Shown in pieces: positions 8,858-18,263 of a stretch of 64,000 nt of DNA. How positions within the stretch are numbered: the stretch's first letter is position 1; each line of letters starts with the position of its first letter. The notes beneath the pieces are model-generated. The model saw only the letters and a program-made list of their open reading frames with translations, searched no databases and had not been told where the DNA came from. Source of the DNA: Paracidovorax konjaci (GTDB lineage: Bacteria > Pseudomonadota > Gammaproteobacteria > Burkholderiales > Burkholderiaceae_C); assembly GCF_900112675.1 (NCBI RefSeq), contig NZ_FOMQ01000001.1, positions 496,001 through 560,000 of the forward strand, given 5' to 3'. The translations under genes were made by a program, and so were the position numbers.

Positions 8858-8914
8858 GACCGCAGGGCGCGCACGGTGCCGCGCTTCCTGCGCGTCCGGT
8901 ACAAAGGGCGCGGA

Positions 8915-9274
8915 TCAACGCGCCGCGCTGCTGCCGGCGACGGCGGTGCCCAGGGGCGCGCATTCGGGCACGCTGCGGTCGATGGCGCGCCCGCCCATGA
9001 AGCCGTAGCCTTCCAGCGCCAGGGCTTGCTGCTCGCCGGAGGCCCGTGCGCAGGCCAGTTCGGCAACCACTTCGGCGCGCGTTCGCCCGGTCTGCACCGG
9101 CGGTGGGGCCACGCTGGCAGGGGCCGCAGCGACCGTGTCCGTCACCATGGCGGGGGCATCGGCCGCTTGCGCAGGTACGGCGGCGAAAGCCATCAACGCC
9201 AGTGCGGCGCAGGTGCCGAAGCGCGCCAGGCGCAGGGAGTGGAGGTGGAGCGGGGTGTGGGTGGAATGCGGCAT
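8915..9274 (-). CDS. DUF4148 family exported protein
   Basis: A 119-residue protein with a signal peptide: basic/His-rich start, hydrophobic FGTCAALALMAFAAVPAQA, and a cleavage site near residue 37. The mature part contains TRAEVVAELACARASGEQQAL (about residues 64-84), the recurring pattern of DUF4148 proteins in Burkholderiales. These are small periplasmic proteins of unknown function, often present in many copies per genome. The start MPHSTHT is chosen because the signal peptide follows directly; the frame is open upstream without comparable features. It is convergent with the alpha-E gene. Confidence 0.75.
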   Translation of the reverse strand: MPHSTHTPLHLHSLRLARFGTCAALALMAFAAVPAQAADAPAMVTDTVAAAPASVAPPPVQTGRTRAEVVAELACARASGEQQALALEGYGFMGGRAIDRSVPECAPLGTAVAGSSAAR

Positions 9275-9489
9275 GGTGCGGTGTCCTTCGGTGGTGGCCG
9301 GGAGGCGCCATGCCTTCCGTGCCTCCACTGTGCGGCGCGCACCGCGCCGTGCCCAACGGGATGCGACGAAACGGCCTGCCGAGGGCGCGGGATACCGTTT
9401 GGCGGGCACAGGCTGCGCGCGGCGCATGGGGCTTTCAGGCAGCGTGCAGCCCGGGGCACGCAAGCCCCTGGTCGCCGCGGCCGCCCGCT

Positions 9490-9813
9490 TCAGCGGCCGC
9501 CGCCCTGCCGCCGCTGCTCCCGCAGCATGAACAGGTAGAGGCTTTCCACCTTCTCTCGCGCCCACGGCGTCTTGCGCAAGAATTTCAGGCTGGAGGCGAC
9601 GCTGGGGTCGCTCTGGAAGCAGCGCATGGGCGCGCGCTCGGCCAGTCCGTTCCATCCGTAGTGCTGCTGCAGTGCGACCACGATGGCCTCCAGGGTGACG
9701 CCGTGCAGTGGGTTGCGGGGTTGTGCCGGGGCGATGGAAGCGGGCAGGACTGCTGCCGGCGGTGTCTGGTCCGGTTGGGGCGGACGGGGAGAGGGGGGAG
9801 GTGAGGCGGTCAT
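9490..9813 (-). CDS. VF530 family DNA-binding-like protein (DUF2132)
   Basis: A 107-residue protein. After a Pro-rich 33-residue leader comes the conserved block [20 protein letters not shown], then [18 protein letters not shown] and [13 protein letters not shown]. This nearly spells the whole VF530/DUF2132 family, small helical proteins with a proposed nucleic-acid-binding fold and no established cellular role. It is a single-gene unit between DUF4148 and the LysR regulator. The leader is unusual for the family, so the true start could be internal, although no internal ATG precedes the conserved block. Confidence 0.85.
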   Translation of the reverse strand: MTASPPPSPRPPQPDQTPPAAVLPASIAPAQPRNPLHGVTLEAIVVALQQHYGWNGLAERAPMRCFQSDPSVASSLKFLRKTPWAREKVESLYLFMLREQRRQGGGR

Positions 9814-9870
9814 AGGTGCCGAGCATAGGCCCGCCGTGCGCGGGCGTCCGCGATCGCTTCCGCCCGAAGC

Positions 9871-10782
9871 TCAACCCTGGAGGTGGCGCTCCCGTGCGAA
9901 CAGTTCTGCAGCCCAGTCGACGAATGCGCGCACCTTGGCGCTCAGGTGCCGGTTGGGCGGGTACACCACGTAGACCGGCAGGAGCGGGTGCGACCACTCT
10001 GGAAGCAGCCGCACCAGCTCACCGCGCTCCAGATGGCCATGGGCCTGCAGCGTGGTGACCTGGCCCACGCCGCGCCCGGCGAGCAAGGCCGCCAGATAGG
10101 CATTGCTTTCATTCACCGACAACTGCGACGGTCCGCCGATTTCTATCGATTCTCCGTCGCGGTGGAATTCGAGCGGGTAGCGGCGCGAGGTGCGCGGCGA
10201 GAAGTAGATGACGTTCTTGTGGCCACGCTCCAGTTCCAGCGGATCGCGAGGCGTGCCGTGGCGCGCGAGGTAGGCGGGCGCCGCGACGGTGATGAAGTCC
10301 AGCATGCCGATGCGGCGCGCGACGAGGGATTGGTCGGTCAGTTCGCCGCCGCGGATCACGCAGTCCACGTTGTCGCTGAGCAGGTCCACGATGCGGTCGC
10401 TCACGCCCAGGTCGAGCTGGATGTCCGGATAGCGGGACTGGAACTCCTCGAGGTTCGGGATGATGAGCAGCCGGGCCATGGCGGTGCCCACGTCCACACG
10501 CAGGCGGCCGCTGGGGGTGGCGCGTGCATGCGTCATGCTGGCCTCGATGTCGTCGAAGTCGGCCAGCAGCCGCACCGCGCGGTCGTAGTAGGCCGCGCCA
10601 TCGGGCGTCACGGTGACGCGGCGCGTGGTGCGGTTGAGCAGGCGCACGCGCAGGCGCGCTTCCAGCGCCTGGATGTGCTTGGTCACGGTGGCTTTGGGTA
10701 GCTGCAGGGAGTCGGCAGCGCGCGTGAACGTGCCGGCTTCCACCACCCGCGCATAGATGCGCATGGCCTGGATCTGGTCCAT
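9871..10782 (-). CDS. LysR-type regulator of the divergent efflux operon
   Basis: A 303-residue LysR protein. The winged helix is at about residues 3-62 (MRIYARVVEAGTFTRAADSL, then RLLNRTTRRVTVTPDG), followed by the effector-binding domain (FQSRYPDIQLDLGVSDRIVDLLSDNVDCVIRGG). It is divergent from the lipase-like/RND operon with a 160-base gap, the same placement as BpeT and CeoR beside llpE-bpeEF-oprC and llpE-ceoAB-opcM in Burkholderia, and MexT beside mexEF-oprN. It is therefore inferred to activate the pump genes in response to a small aromatic or drug-like ligand. No individual operator could be fixed by eye in the gap. Confidence 0.85.
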   Translation of the reverse strand: MDQIQAMRIYARVVEAGTFTRAADSLQLPKATVTKHIQALEARLRVRLLNRTTRRVTVTPDGAAYYDRAVRLLADFDDIEASMTHARATPSGRLRVDVGTAMARLLIIPNLEEFQSRYPDIQLDLGVSDRIVDLLSDNVDCVIRGGELTDQSLVARRIGMLDFITVAAPAYLARHGTPRDPLELERGHKNVIYFSPRTSRRYPLEFHRDGESIEIGGPSQLSVNESNAYLAALLAGRGVGQVTTLQAHGHLERGELVRLLPEWSHPLLPVYVVYPPNRHLSAKVRAFVDWAAELFARERHLQG

Positions 10783-10942
10783 GGCGGTCCTTCTTTGGGT
10801 CCTGGTCGGGCCGGCGAATTCTCACACGCTGCAAGGGGCGGATTGTTCGGGGTTTGGAAACAGTGCGGCCCGCCGGGGCTGGTTTATCGTCGCAACCTGC
10901 GCATCTACATTTGCTGCACCGGTATCCCCCCGGTCGATCCCC

Positions 10943-11791
10943 ATGCCCACCACCACCCCAACCCTTTCATCCCGTGCCGGCGCCCGTTCCGAATCCACCA
11001 TTGCGGTGGCGCCGGGACAGGACGTCGCCGTGCGCATGTACGGCCGCAAGAAGACAGGCGAGACGTCGCCGCTGGTCGTGCATTTCCACGGAGGCGCGTT
11101 CGTGTCGGGAGATCTCGACACCGGATGCACCATCGCGGGGCTGCTGCAGGAGGCGGGGGCCCTGGTGGTGTCGGTGGCCTATCCGCTCTCGCCGGAGCAT
11201 CCGTTCCCGCAGCCGCTGGAAACGGGGTATGCCGTCCTGCAGTGGGTCTACCGGTACCGTACGCGGCTCGCGGGCGCTGGAGCGCCGGTGTACGTGGCGG
11301 GCGAGGAGGCGGGGGGCAATCTCGCCGCGGGTGTCTGCCTCATGGCGCGCGACCAGTCCCATCCGCCGCTGGCGGGGCAGATTCTGGTGTCGCCCATGCT
11401 CGATCCTTGCGCCGGTACCCCGTCGCTGCGCGCAGCGAGCTTCGATGGTGCGACGTGCCGATGGGCTGACGGTTGGGAGAAGTTCCTGCGCTGCGCGCGC
11501 GATGCCGAACACCCGTATGCCGTGCCGGGTACGGCGCAGCGGCTGGCGGGCCTGCCGGCCACGCTGTTACTGGTGGGCGATACCGATCCGATGCACGACG
11601 AAACGCTGGCCTATGCGGCGCGGCTCAAGGCTGCCGGCCTTGCCGTGGATCTGCATGTGCTGCGCAAGGCAGAGCGCTGGCCGGATGCGTTGCTGGAGCC
11701 CGGCCCCCAGCCGTGCCCCTGCGCGGACGAGGCGCGAGAGCGGTTCCGCCAGTTCTTCAGCGATGCGTCCCGATGTCCGGTGCCACGATGA
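10943..11791 (+). CDS. llpE: LlpE-like lipase-fold protein without catalytic residues, first gene of the RND efflux operon
   Basis: A 282-residue alpha/beta hydrolase of the hormone-sensitive-lipase type. The oxyanion motif HFHGGAF is at residues 47-53. The nucleophile elbow, normally GDSAGG, reads GEEAGG at 120-125, so Glu122 stands where the serine should be. The acid Asp is kept (DPMHDE from about 215), but the expected catalytic-His motif is replaced by KAERWPDAL. The protein is thus predicted not to hydrolyse esters by the usual mechanism. Its place between a divergent LysR gene and MFP-RND-OMF genes is that of llpE in the Burkholderia bpeEF-oprC and ceoAB-opcM operons. I start at MPTTT (10943); longer in-frame starts add non-homologous sequence. 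Confidence 0.75.
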   Translation: MPTTTPTLSSRAGARSESTIAVAPGQDVAVRMYGRKKTGETSPLVVHFHGGAFVSGDLDTGCTIAGLLQEAGALVVSVAYPLSPEHPFPQPLETGYAVLQWVYRYRTRLAGAGAPVYVAGEEAGGNLAAGVCLMARDQSHPPLAGQILVSPMLDPCAGTPSLRAASFDGATCRWADGWEKFLRCARDAEHPYAVPGTAQRLAGLPATLLLVGDTDPMHDETLAYAARLKAAGLAVDLHVLRKAERWPDALLEPGPQPCPCADEARERFRQFFSDASRCPVPR

Positions 11792-12027
11792 CTTTGCTCG
11801 AGACCTGATGCCCTCCGGCCCGCGGGCCGGTGCGGTGACTTCGACGGTGGCTGGGGTGTGACCCGGCGGACCGGTGACTGACATTCGCCGCTGCAGCAGC
11901 ACGGCGCCCATCTGATTGACGTTTTTTCCAGCCACGACGCTGGAGGGGCACGGCTTTGCCCGAAGCCGGCCTTCGACCGCTTTTTTCTGTTCACTGAATC
12001 TGTTTCCAAGGACCCGGAGGATCTGCC

Positions 12028-13281
12028 ATGCCATCAACGAAGCCATCCCTTTTTTCGCCCGCACGCCGGTGGTGGACCGCTGCAGGCGCTGCGGGGGCGC
12101 TTGTCGCCACTGCCGGCGCGGTGTTCGGTCTGTCCAACTCGCACGCCGAGGCGCCCGCCGCGAACGCAGCGCCCCCGGCGGTGCCCGTTTCCGTGGCCTC
12201 GGTACTGCAGCAGGAGATCACTCTCTGGGACGAGTTCTCGGGCCGTTTGGAGGCCGTGCAGCGCGTGGAGGTCCGGCCGCGCGTGGCCGGAGCGGTCCAG
12301 TCCGTGCATTTCCGGGAAGGGGCCCTCGTGAAGCAGGGCGAGCTGCTCTTCACCGTGGATCCGGCGCCCTACGCGGCCGAAGTGGACCGTGCCGAGGCAC
12401 AGGTGGTCGCGGCGCAGGCCCGCCAGTCGTACACGCGCAGCGAGATGGAGCGCTCCGCACGCCTCTGGGAAGAGCGGGCCATTGCCCAGCGCGAGCGCGA
12501 TGAACGCGTGAACGCCCAGCGCGAGGCCGATGCCAACCTGCGCGCGGCCCAGGCCGCCCTGCAGACGGCGCGCCTCAATCTGGGCTACACGCAGGTGCGG
12601 GCCCCGGTGGCCGGCCGTGTCGGCCGCATCGAAGTCACGCAGGGCAACCTCGTGGCTTCCGGCGCCGGTGCCCCGGTGTTGACCACGCTGGTATCGGTGA
12701 GCCCGATCTATGCGAGCTTCGACACCGATGAGCAGGTGGTGACGCGGGCCCTGGAAGGCTTGCGCTCCGGCAAGAGCGCGCGTGCCTTGATCGAGAGCAT
12801 CGACGTGCAGATGGGCACCGGCACGAGCGGCGGCACGCCCCATGCCGGGCACCTCCAGCTCATCGACAACCAGGTGGATGCCCGCAGCGGCACGGTGCGG
12901 GTGCGCGCCGTGTTCGACAACGCGGACGGGGCGCTCATTCCCGGGCAATTCGCTCGCATCCGCATGGCGCAGGCCCGCAGTACGCAAGCCATTCTGGTCA
13001 ACGAGCGTGCAGTGGGTACCGACCAAAGCAAGAAATTCGTGCTGGTGGTCGGCGCTGGCAACCAGGCCGAGTACCGCGAAGTGCAGCTGGGTGCGCCGGT
13101 CAACGGACTGCGCGTGGTGACCGCTGGCCTCAAGGTGGGCGACCGCGTGGTCGTCAACGGTCTGCAGCGTGTGCGCCCGGGCATGCAGGTCGCTCCGCAA
13201 GACGTGCCGATGGCCACCAAGGCCGAACTGGCCGGCGAAGGCGCCCAGGCGCGTGCCGCAGCGCGCCAGCCGGCGGCCTGA
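12028..13281 (+). CDS. RND efflux periplasmic adaptor (membrane fusion protein), MexE/BpeE type
   Basis: A 417-residue adaptor with an N-terminal membrane anchor/signal (WWTAAGAAGALVATAGAVFGL), then a lipoyl half-motif VEVRPRVAGAVQSVHFREGALVKQGELLFTVD split per usual around a helical hairpin (about 120-190, RAEAQVVAAQ...), the second lipoyl half (YTQVRAPVAGRVGRIEV), the beta-barrel (SPIYASFDTDEQVV) and the membrane-proximal domain. It links the inner-membrane pump to the outer-membrane channel. GGAGG lies seven bases upstream of the ATG. It is 236 bases after the lipase-like gene and 37 bases before the pump, with which it is certainly co-transcribed. Confidence 0.92.
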   Translation: MPSTKPSLFSPARRWWTAAGAAGALVATAGAVFGLSNSHAEAPAANAAPPAVPVSVASVLQQEITLWDEFSGRLEAVQRVEVRPRVAGAVQSVHFREGALVKQGELLFTVDPAPYAAEVDRAEAQVVAAQARQSYTRSEMERSARLWEERAIAQRERDERVNAQREADANLRAAQAALQTARLNLGYTQVRAPVAGRVGRIEVTQGNLVASGAGAPVLTTLVSVSPIYASFDTDEQVVTRALEGLRSGKSARALIESIDVQMGTGTSGGTPHAGHLQLIDNQVDARSGTVRVRAVFDNADGALIPGQFARIRMAQARSTQAILVNERAVGTDQSKKFVLVVGAGNQAEYREVQLGAPVNGLRVVTAGLKVGDRVVVNGLQRVRPGMQVAPQDVPMATKAELAGEGAQARAAARQPAA

Positions 13282-13318
13282 GCACAGGGCCCTGTTCCGC
13301 AGAGAAAGACATACCGCA

Positions 13319-16300
13319 ATGAATCTCTCCCGCTTCTTCATCGATCGCCCCATCTTCGCCGGGGTGCTGTCGGTGATCATCTTCCTGGCCGGGCTCATCG
13401 CCATGCGCGTGCTGCCCATTTCGGAGTATCCGGAAGTGGCACCGCCCTCCGTGGTGGTGCGCGCCACCTATCCGGGTGCCAACCCGAAGGTGATCGCCGA
13501 AACGGTGGCCACGCCACTGGAGGAATCCATCAACGGCGTGGAAGGCATGCTCTACATGGGCAGCCAGGCCACGACGGACGGCGTGATGACCCTGACCGTC
13601 ACCTTCAAGCTGGGCACGGATCCGGACAAGGCGCAGCAGCTCGTGCAGAACCGTGTTTCCCAGGCCGAGCCACGCCTGCCGGAAGAAGTGCGTCGCCTGG
13701 GGGTGACGACCGTCAAGAGCGCGCCCGACCTGACCATGGTGGTGCACATGGTGTCGCCCAATGGCCGTTATGGCATCGACTACCTGCGCAACTACGCCGT
13801 ACTCAACGTGAAGGACCGGCTGGCGCGCATCCAGGGTGTGGGGCAGGTGCAGATCTTCGGGGGTGGCGACTATTCCATGCGTGCCTGGCTCGATCCGCAG
13901 AAAGTGGCACAGCGCGGGCTTTCGGCCAGCGACGTGGTGGCGGCCATTCGTGGCCAGAACGTGCAGGCTGCGGCCGGGGTGGTCGGTGCCTCTCCGGGAC
14001 TGCCCGGCGTGGACATGCAGCTGTCGATCAACGCGCAAGGCCGTCTAGCGACCGAAGAAGAGTTCGGCGACATCATCGTCAAGGCCGGTAGCGATGGTGC
14101 GGTGACGCGCCTGCGCGATGTCGCGCGCCTGGAACTGGGTGCCGCGGACTATTCGCTGCGGTCGCTCCTCAACAACGATCCGGCGGTGGGCATGGGCATT
14201 TTCCAGGCCCCGGGATCGAACGCGCTCGACATTTCTTCGAACGTGCGCGCCACCATGCAAGAGCTGCAGAAAAACATGCCGGAAGGTGTGGAGTTCCGCA
14301 TCGCTTATGACCCGACGCAATTCGTGCGTGCATCGATCAAGTCGGTGGTGCAGACGCTGCTGGAGGCCATTGCGCTGGTGGTGGTCGTGGTGATCCTGTT
14401 CCTGCAGACCTGGCGCGCTTCCATCATTCCGCTGCTGGCCGTGCCGGTGTCGGTGGTGGGCACGTTCGCCGTGCTGCACCTGCTGGGTTTTTCGATCAAC
14501 GCGCTGTCGCTCTTCGGCCTGGTGCTGGCCATCGGCATCGTGGTGGACGACGCCATCGTGGTGGTGGAGAACGTGGAACGCAACATCGAGGCCGGCCTCA
14601 CCCCGCGCGAGGCAACCTACCGCGCGATGCGCGAGGTCTCCGGGCCCATCATCGCCATCGCTCTCGTGCTGGTGGCGGTGTTCGTGCCGCTGGCCTTCAT
14701 CAGCGGACTCACCGGGCAGTTCTACCGCCAGTTCGCGGTGACCATCGCGATCTCCACGGTGATCTCGGCCATCAATTCGCTCACGCTGTCGCCGGCGCTC
14801 AGCGCGCTGCTTCTCAAGGGACATCATGAGCCCAAGGATGCGCTCACGCGGGGCATGGACCGGGTGCTGGGCGGGTTCTTCCGCCGCTTCAACGCGGTGT
14901 TTCACAGGGGGTCGGACGCCTACAGCGGCGGTGTGCGCCGTGTGATCGGACGCAAGGCGCTGATGCTGGCGGTGTACCTCGTGCTCGTGGGCGCCACGTG
15001 GGGACTGTTCAAGGCCGTGCCGGGTGGCTTCGTGCCTGCGCAGGACAAACAGTACCTGGTGGGCTTCGCCCAGTTGCCGGACGGCGCCACGCTGGACCGC
15101 ACCGAAGATGTGATCCGCCGCATGGGCGACATCGTGAAGAAGAACCCGAACGTCGAAGACGCCATCGCCTTCCCGGGGCTGTCCATCAATGGCTTCACCA
15201 ACAGCTCCAACGCAGGCATCGTGTTCGTCACGCTCAAGCCGTTCGCCGAGCGCAAGCGCGCGGACCAGAGCGGCGGTGCGGTCGCAGGGCAGTTGAACCA
15301 GGCCTTCGGCAGCATCCAGGATGCGTTCATCGCGATGTTCCCGCCGCCGCCGGTTGCGGGATTGGGGACCACGGGTGGTTTCAAGCTGCAGATCGAGGAC
15401 CGGGCCTCGCTCGGCTACGAGGCCATGGATGCGGCCATGAAGGCTTTCATGGCGAAGGCCTACCAGACGCCCGAGTTGGCGGGCCTTTTCACGAGCTGGC
15501 AAGTGAACGTGCCGCAGCTCTATGCCCACATCGATCGCACCAAGGCGCGCCAGCTCGGGGTGCCGGTGACGGACATTTTCGAAACCCTGCAGATCTACCT
15601 GGGCAGCCTTTACGCCAACGACTTTAACCAGTTCGGCCGTACCTACAGCGTGCGCGTGCAGGCCGACGCGGCCTACCGCGCCCGGCCCGAAGACGTGGGG
15701 CTGCTCAAGGTGCGGTCGGCCTCGGGCGAGATGGTGCCGCTGTCGGCGCTGATGAAGGTCGAGCCCAGCTTCGGTCCGGAGCGTGCCATGCGCTACAACG
15801 GGTTCCTGTCCGCCGACGTGAACGGCGGGCCCGCGCCCGGCTTCTCGTCGGGGCAGGCGCAGGCAGCCATCGAACGCGTTGCCGCCGAAACGCTGCCGCA
15901 GGGCATTGGCTTCGAATGGACGGAACTGACCTACCAGGAGATCCTGGCGGGCAATTCTGCGGTGCTGGTGTTCCCCATCGCGATCCTGCTGGTGTTCCTG
16001 GTGCTGGCTGCGCAATACGAGAGCCTGACGCTGCCGATCGCCATCATCCTCATCGTGCCGATGGGCCTGCTGGCTGCAATGGCTGGCGTGTGGATGTCCG
16101 GCGGAGACAACAACGTGTTCACGCAGATCGGGCTCATCGTGCTGGTGGGGCTGTCTGCAAAGAATGCCATCCTGATCGTGGAGTTCGCGCGCGAACTCGA
16201 ATTCGCCGGGCGCACACCCGTGCAGGCCGCCATCGAGGCCAGCCGGCTGCGCCTGCGGCCCATCCTCATGACCTCCCTGGCTTTCGTGATGGGCGTGCTG

Positions 16301-16549
16301 CCGCTGGTGCTGTCGACGGGCGCGGGTTCGGAGATGCGCAGCGCCATGGGCGTGGCGGTCTTCGCAGGAATGATCGGTGTCACGGCCTTCGGCCTGTTCC
16401 TCACGCCCGTCTTCTACGTGGTGCTGCGCCGGCTGGCCGGCAACCGACCGCTGCAGCACCACGGCGGGCACACCGCGCCCCTCTCCGACGCGGGGCCGGG
16501 CGCAAGTGCCCATCCCGTGCTGGCGGCACCCCGCGGAGCCCACGAATGA
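13319..16549 (+). CDS. RND multidrug efflux pump, MexF/BpeF type
   Basis: A 1076-residue HAE1-family proton-driven exporter. It begins MNLSRFFIDRPIFAGVLSV, the canonical TM1 of these pumps, and keeps the paired aspartates of TM4 in GIVVDDAIVVVENVERN and the TM10 Lys in GLSAKNAILIVEFA. Porter-domain motifs such as GVEGMLYMGSQATTDG closely follow MexF. By family, MexF/BpeF/CeoB pumps export chloramphenicol, trimethoprim and fluoroquinolones; the substrate here is inferred. The C-terminus has an extra His/Gly/Pro tail. The stop codon overlaps a possible ATG of the outer-membrane channel gene (ATGA), indicating translational coupling. Confidence 0.95.
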   Translation: MNLSRFFIDRPIFAGVLSVIIFLAGLIAMRVLPISEYPEVAPPSVVVRATYPGANPKVIAETVATPLEESINGVEGMLYMGSQATTDGVMTLTVTFKLGTDPDKAQQLVQNRVSQAEPRLPEEVRRLGVTTVKSAPDLTMVVHMVSPNGRYGIDYLRNYAVLNVKDRLARIQGVGQVQIFGGGDYSMRAWLDPQKVAQRGLSASDVVAAIRGQNVQAAAGVVGASPGLPGVDMQLSINAQGRLATEEEFGDIIVKAGSDGAVTRLRDVARLELGAADYSLRSLLNNDPAVGMGIFQAPGSNALDISSNVRATMQELQKNMPEGVEFRIAYDPTQFVRASIKSVVQTLLEAIALVVVVVILFLQTWRASIIPLLAVPVSVVGTFAVLHLLGFSINALSLFGLVLAIGIVVDDAIVVVENVERNIEAGLTPREATYRAMREVSGPIIAIALVLVAVFVPLAFISGLTGQFYRQFAVTIAISTVISAINSLTLSPALSALLLKGHHEPKDALTRGMDRVLGGFFRRFNAVFHRGSDAYSGGVRRVIGRKALMLAVYLVLVGATWGLFKAVPGGFVPAQDKQYLVGFAQLPDGATLDRTEDVIRRMGDIVKKNPNVEDAIAFPGLSINGFTNSSNAGIVFVTLKPFAERKRADQSGGAVAGQLNQAFGSIQDAFIAMFPPPPVAGLGTTGGFKLQIEDRASLGYEAMDAAMKAFMAKAYQTPELAGLFTSWQVNVPQLYAHIDRTKARQLGVPVTDIFETLQIYLGSLYANDFNQFGRTYSVRVQADAAYRARPEDVGLLKVRSASGEMVPLSALMKVEPSFGPERAMRYNGFLSADVNGGPAPGFSSGQAQAAIERVAAETLPQGIGFEWTELTYQEILAGNSAVLVFPIAILLVFLVLAAQYESLTLPIAIILIVPMGLLAAMAGVWMSGGDNNVFTQIGLIVLVGLSAKNAILIVEFARELEFAGRTPVQAAIEASRLRLRPILMTSLAFVMGVLPLVLSTGAGSEMRSAMGVAVFAGMIGVTAFGLFLTPVFYVVLRRLAGNRPLQHHGGHTAPLSDAGPGASAHPVLAAPRGAHE

Positions 16550-16578
16550 ACGCTCTTCGTGAACAAGGAATTGCAGCC

Positions 16579-18039
16579 ATGAACTCCTCCTGGATGAAGT
16601 CTTCCGCGCGCCTGCCGAGGCTGGCGCCCCTGGTGGCAGCCCTGGCCCTGGCCGGTTGCATGGGCACGCCGCTGTCACCTCCCGACCCCCACGCGGGTGT
16701 GGCCGTGCCTTCGGCGTTCGCGCAGGCCGCCGCAGGGGCGGTGCCCTGGACCACCGCGTTGCCTGCGGAGGCCCAGGCGCGCGGCGCCTGGTGGCTGGCC
16801 TTTGGAGATCCCGTGCTGAGTGCATTGGTCGAGCGCGCTGGCGAGGCCAACACCGATGTGGGCCAGGCCGCGGCGCGCTTGGCGCAGGCCCGGGCCCTGC
16901 TGCGGTCGGCCAACGCCGACCGTTCGCCGCAGGTCGGCGCCAGCACCGGCGTGGCACGCCAGGCCGGTGCCGGCACCACGGGAGGCAGCGCACCCGCCAC
17001 GCTCGGAACGGCAGGACTGAACCTCTCGTATGAACTGGACCTATTCGGCCGCCTCTCCCGCGCGAGCGATGCAGCCCGGCTGGATGCCGACGCGCGGGCG
17101 GCGCTGCTGCAGAGTACGCGCCTGCTGGTGCAGGCTGATGCAGCCCAGACCTACCTCCAATTGCGCTCCGTGCAGAGCGAGCGGGCGCTGGTGGACGAAA
17201 GCCTGGCCGCCTACCGCGATACGTTCAGGTTGACCCAGCGGCGTTACCAGGCGGGGGACGTGGCAGAGCTCGACGTCGCTCGCGTCCAGACCGAGGTGGC
17301 TGCCACCGAGTCGGAAGCCCTGGCGTTGGAGCGCCAGCAGGTATTGCTGCAGAACGCGCTGGCCGTGCTGTCCGGTGAAGTGGCCAGTGGCTTCTCAGTG
17401 CAGCCCGCGGCGAGCGAGGCCGCGCTGCCCGTGATACCGGCGGGGGTGCCGGGGACGGTGCTGGCACGCCGGCCCGATGTGTCCGCGGCCCAGGCCGCCG
17501 TGCTGGCCGCGCAGGCGCGTGTGGGTGTCGCGCAGGCCGCCTGGTTTCCGGCCATCACGCTCACCAGCAGCGGAGGCTATGCCTCCCCGGAACTGGGGGA
17601 TCTGTTCCAGTGGTCGGCGCGTGCGTGGAGTGTGGGGGCCTTGCTTTCGCTGCCCCTTTTCGACGGCGGTCGTCGCGCGGCGCAGGAAGAGGGCGCCCGT
17701 GCCCGCCTCGACGAGGCCCTGGCAGCGCATCGAGGCCAGGTACTCGGCGCCTTCCGTGAGGTGGAGGACCAGTTGGGCGCACTGCGCTTGCTCTCGGCGC
17801 AGGCCGATGCGCAGGGCCGGGCCGTGGATTCGGCCGCGCGCGCGACACAGCTCTCCGATGCGCGTTACCGCAATGGTTTCGTAAGCCAACTGGAGTTGCT
17901 CGACGCGCGGCGCAGCGAACTGCGCAACCGCCGGCAGGCCCTGCAGGTGCGCACAGCCCAGTACACGGCCACCGTGGGGCTGATCCGGGCGCTTGGCGGC
18001 GGCTGGGGAGAGGGTGCGCCCACGAGCACAGGTGGATGA
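16579..18039 (+). CDS. RND efflux outer-membrane channel lipoprotein (NodT/OprM family)
   Basis: A 486-residue TolC-like channel. The signal peptide ends in the lipobox LALAGC, with Cys27 as the lipidated residue. Two tandem OEP repeats follow; ARRPDVSAAQAAVLAAQARVGVAQAAWFP is the signature start of the second. I start at 16579, which has AAGGA nine bases upstream and gives a normal signal length. An ATG at 16546 overlapping the pump stop codon is the alternative and would add 11 residues. It is last in the operon; no strong terminator with a T-run follows, only an imperfect CCGCA...TGCGG hairpin near 18066-18090. Confidence 0.93.
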   Translation: MNSSWMKSSARLPRLAPLVAALALAGCMGTPLSPPDPHAGVAVPSAFAQAAAGAVPWTTALPAEAQARGAWWLAFGDPVLSALVERAGEANTDVGQAAARLAQARALLRSANADRSPQVGASTGVARQAGAGTTGGSAPATLGTAGLNLSYELDLFGRLSRASDAARLDADARAALLQSTRLLVQADAAQTYLQLRSVQSERALVDESLAAYRDTFRLTQRRYQAGDVAELDVARVQTEVAATESEALALERQQVLLQNALAVLSGEVASGFSVQPAASEAALPVIPAGVPGTVLARRPDVSAAQAAVLAAQARVGVAQAAWFPAITLTSSGGYASPELGDLFQWSARAWSVGALLSLPLFDGGRRAAQEEGARARLDEALAAHRGQVLGAFREVEDQLGALRLLSAQADAQGRAVDSAARATQLSDARYRNGFVSQLELLDARRSELRNRRQALQVRTAQYTATVGLIRALGGGWGEGAPTSTGG

Positions 18040-18263
18040 CACCATAGCTCTGCGCCACTGAAAAAGCCCGCAACATGGGAAACATGCGGTGTGGCAAACG
18101 CCCTGGCGACAGCACTGTCGCGCCAACCGGCCTATAGTGCCCCTTGGCTGCCGCGCCCGGTCCGGGGATCCGCGTGGCCACAGGCACCGGGCACCCCGGT
18201 CCCGCAGTTTCTCTTCCGTTCCCCTTTCACCCTCCCATCTCAGCTAACGCAGGAGCACTTTGC

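Noticed and set aside
14045..16993. 982-codon open frame on the minus strand across the RND pump gene
   Set aside because: His/Arg/Gln-rich translation without recognisable motifs, antisense to a strongly conserved pump; a GC-driven shadow frame.
18058..18092. Terminator after the outer-membrane channel gene
   Set aside because: The CCGCA/TGCGG hairpin is imperfect and has no T-run; too weak to list as a feature.
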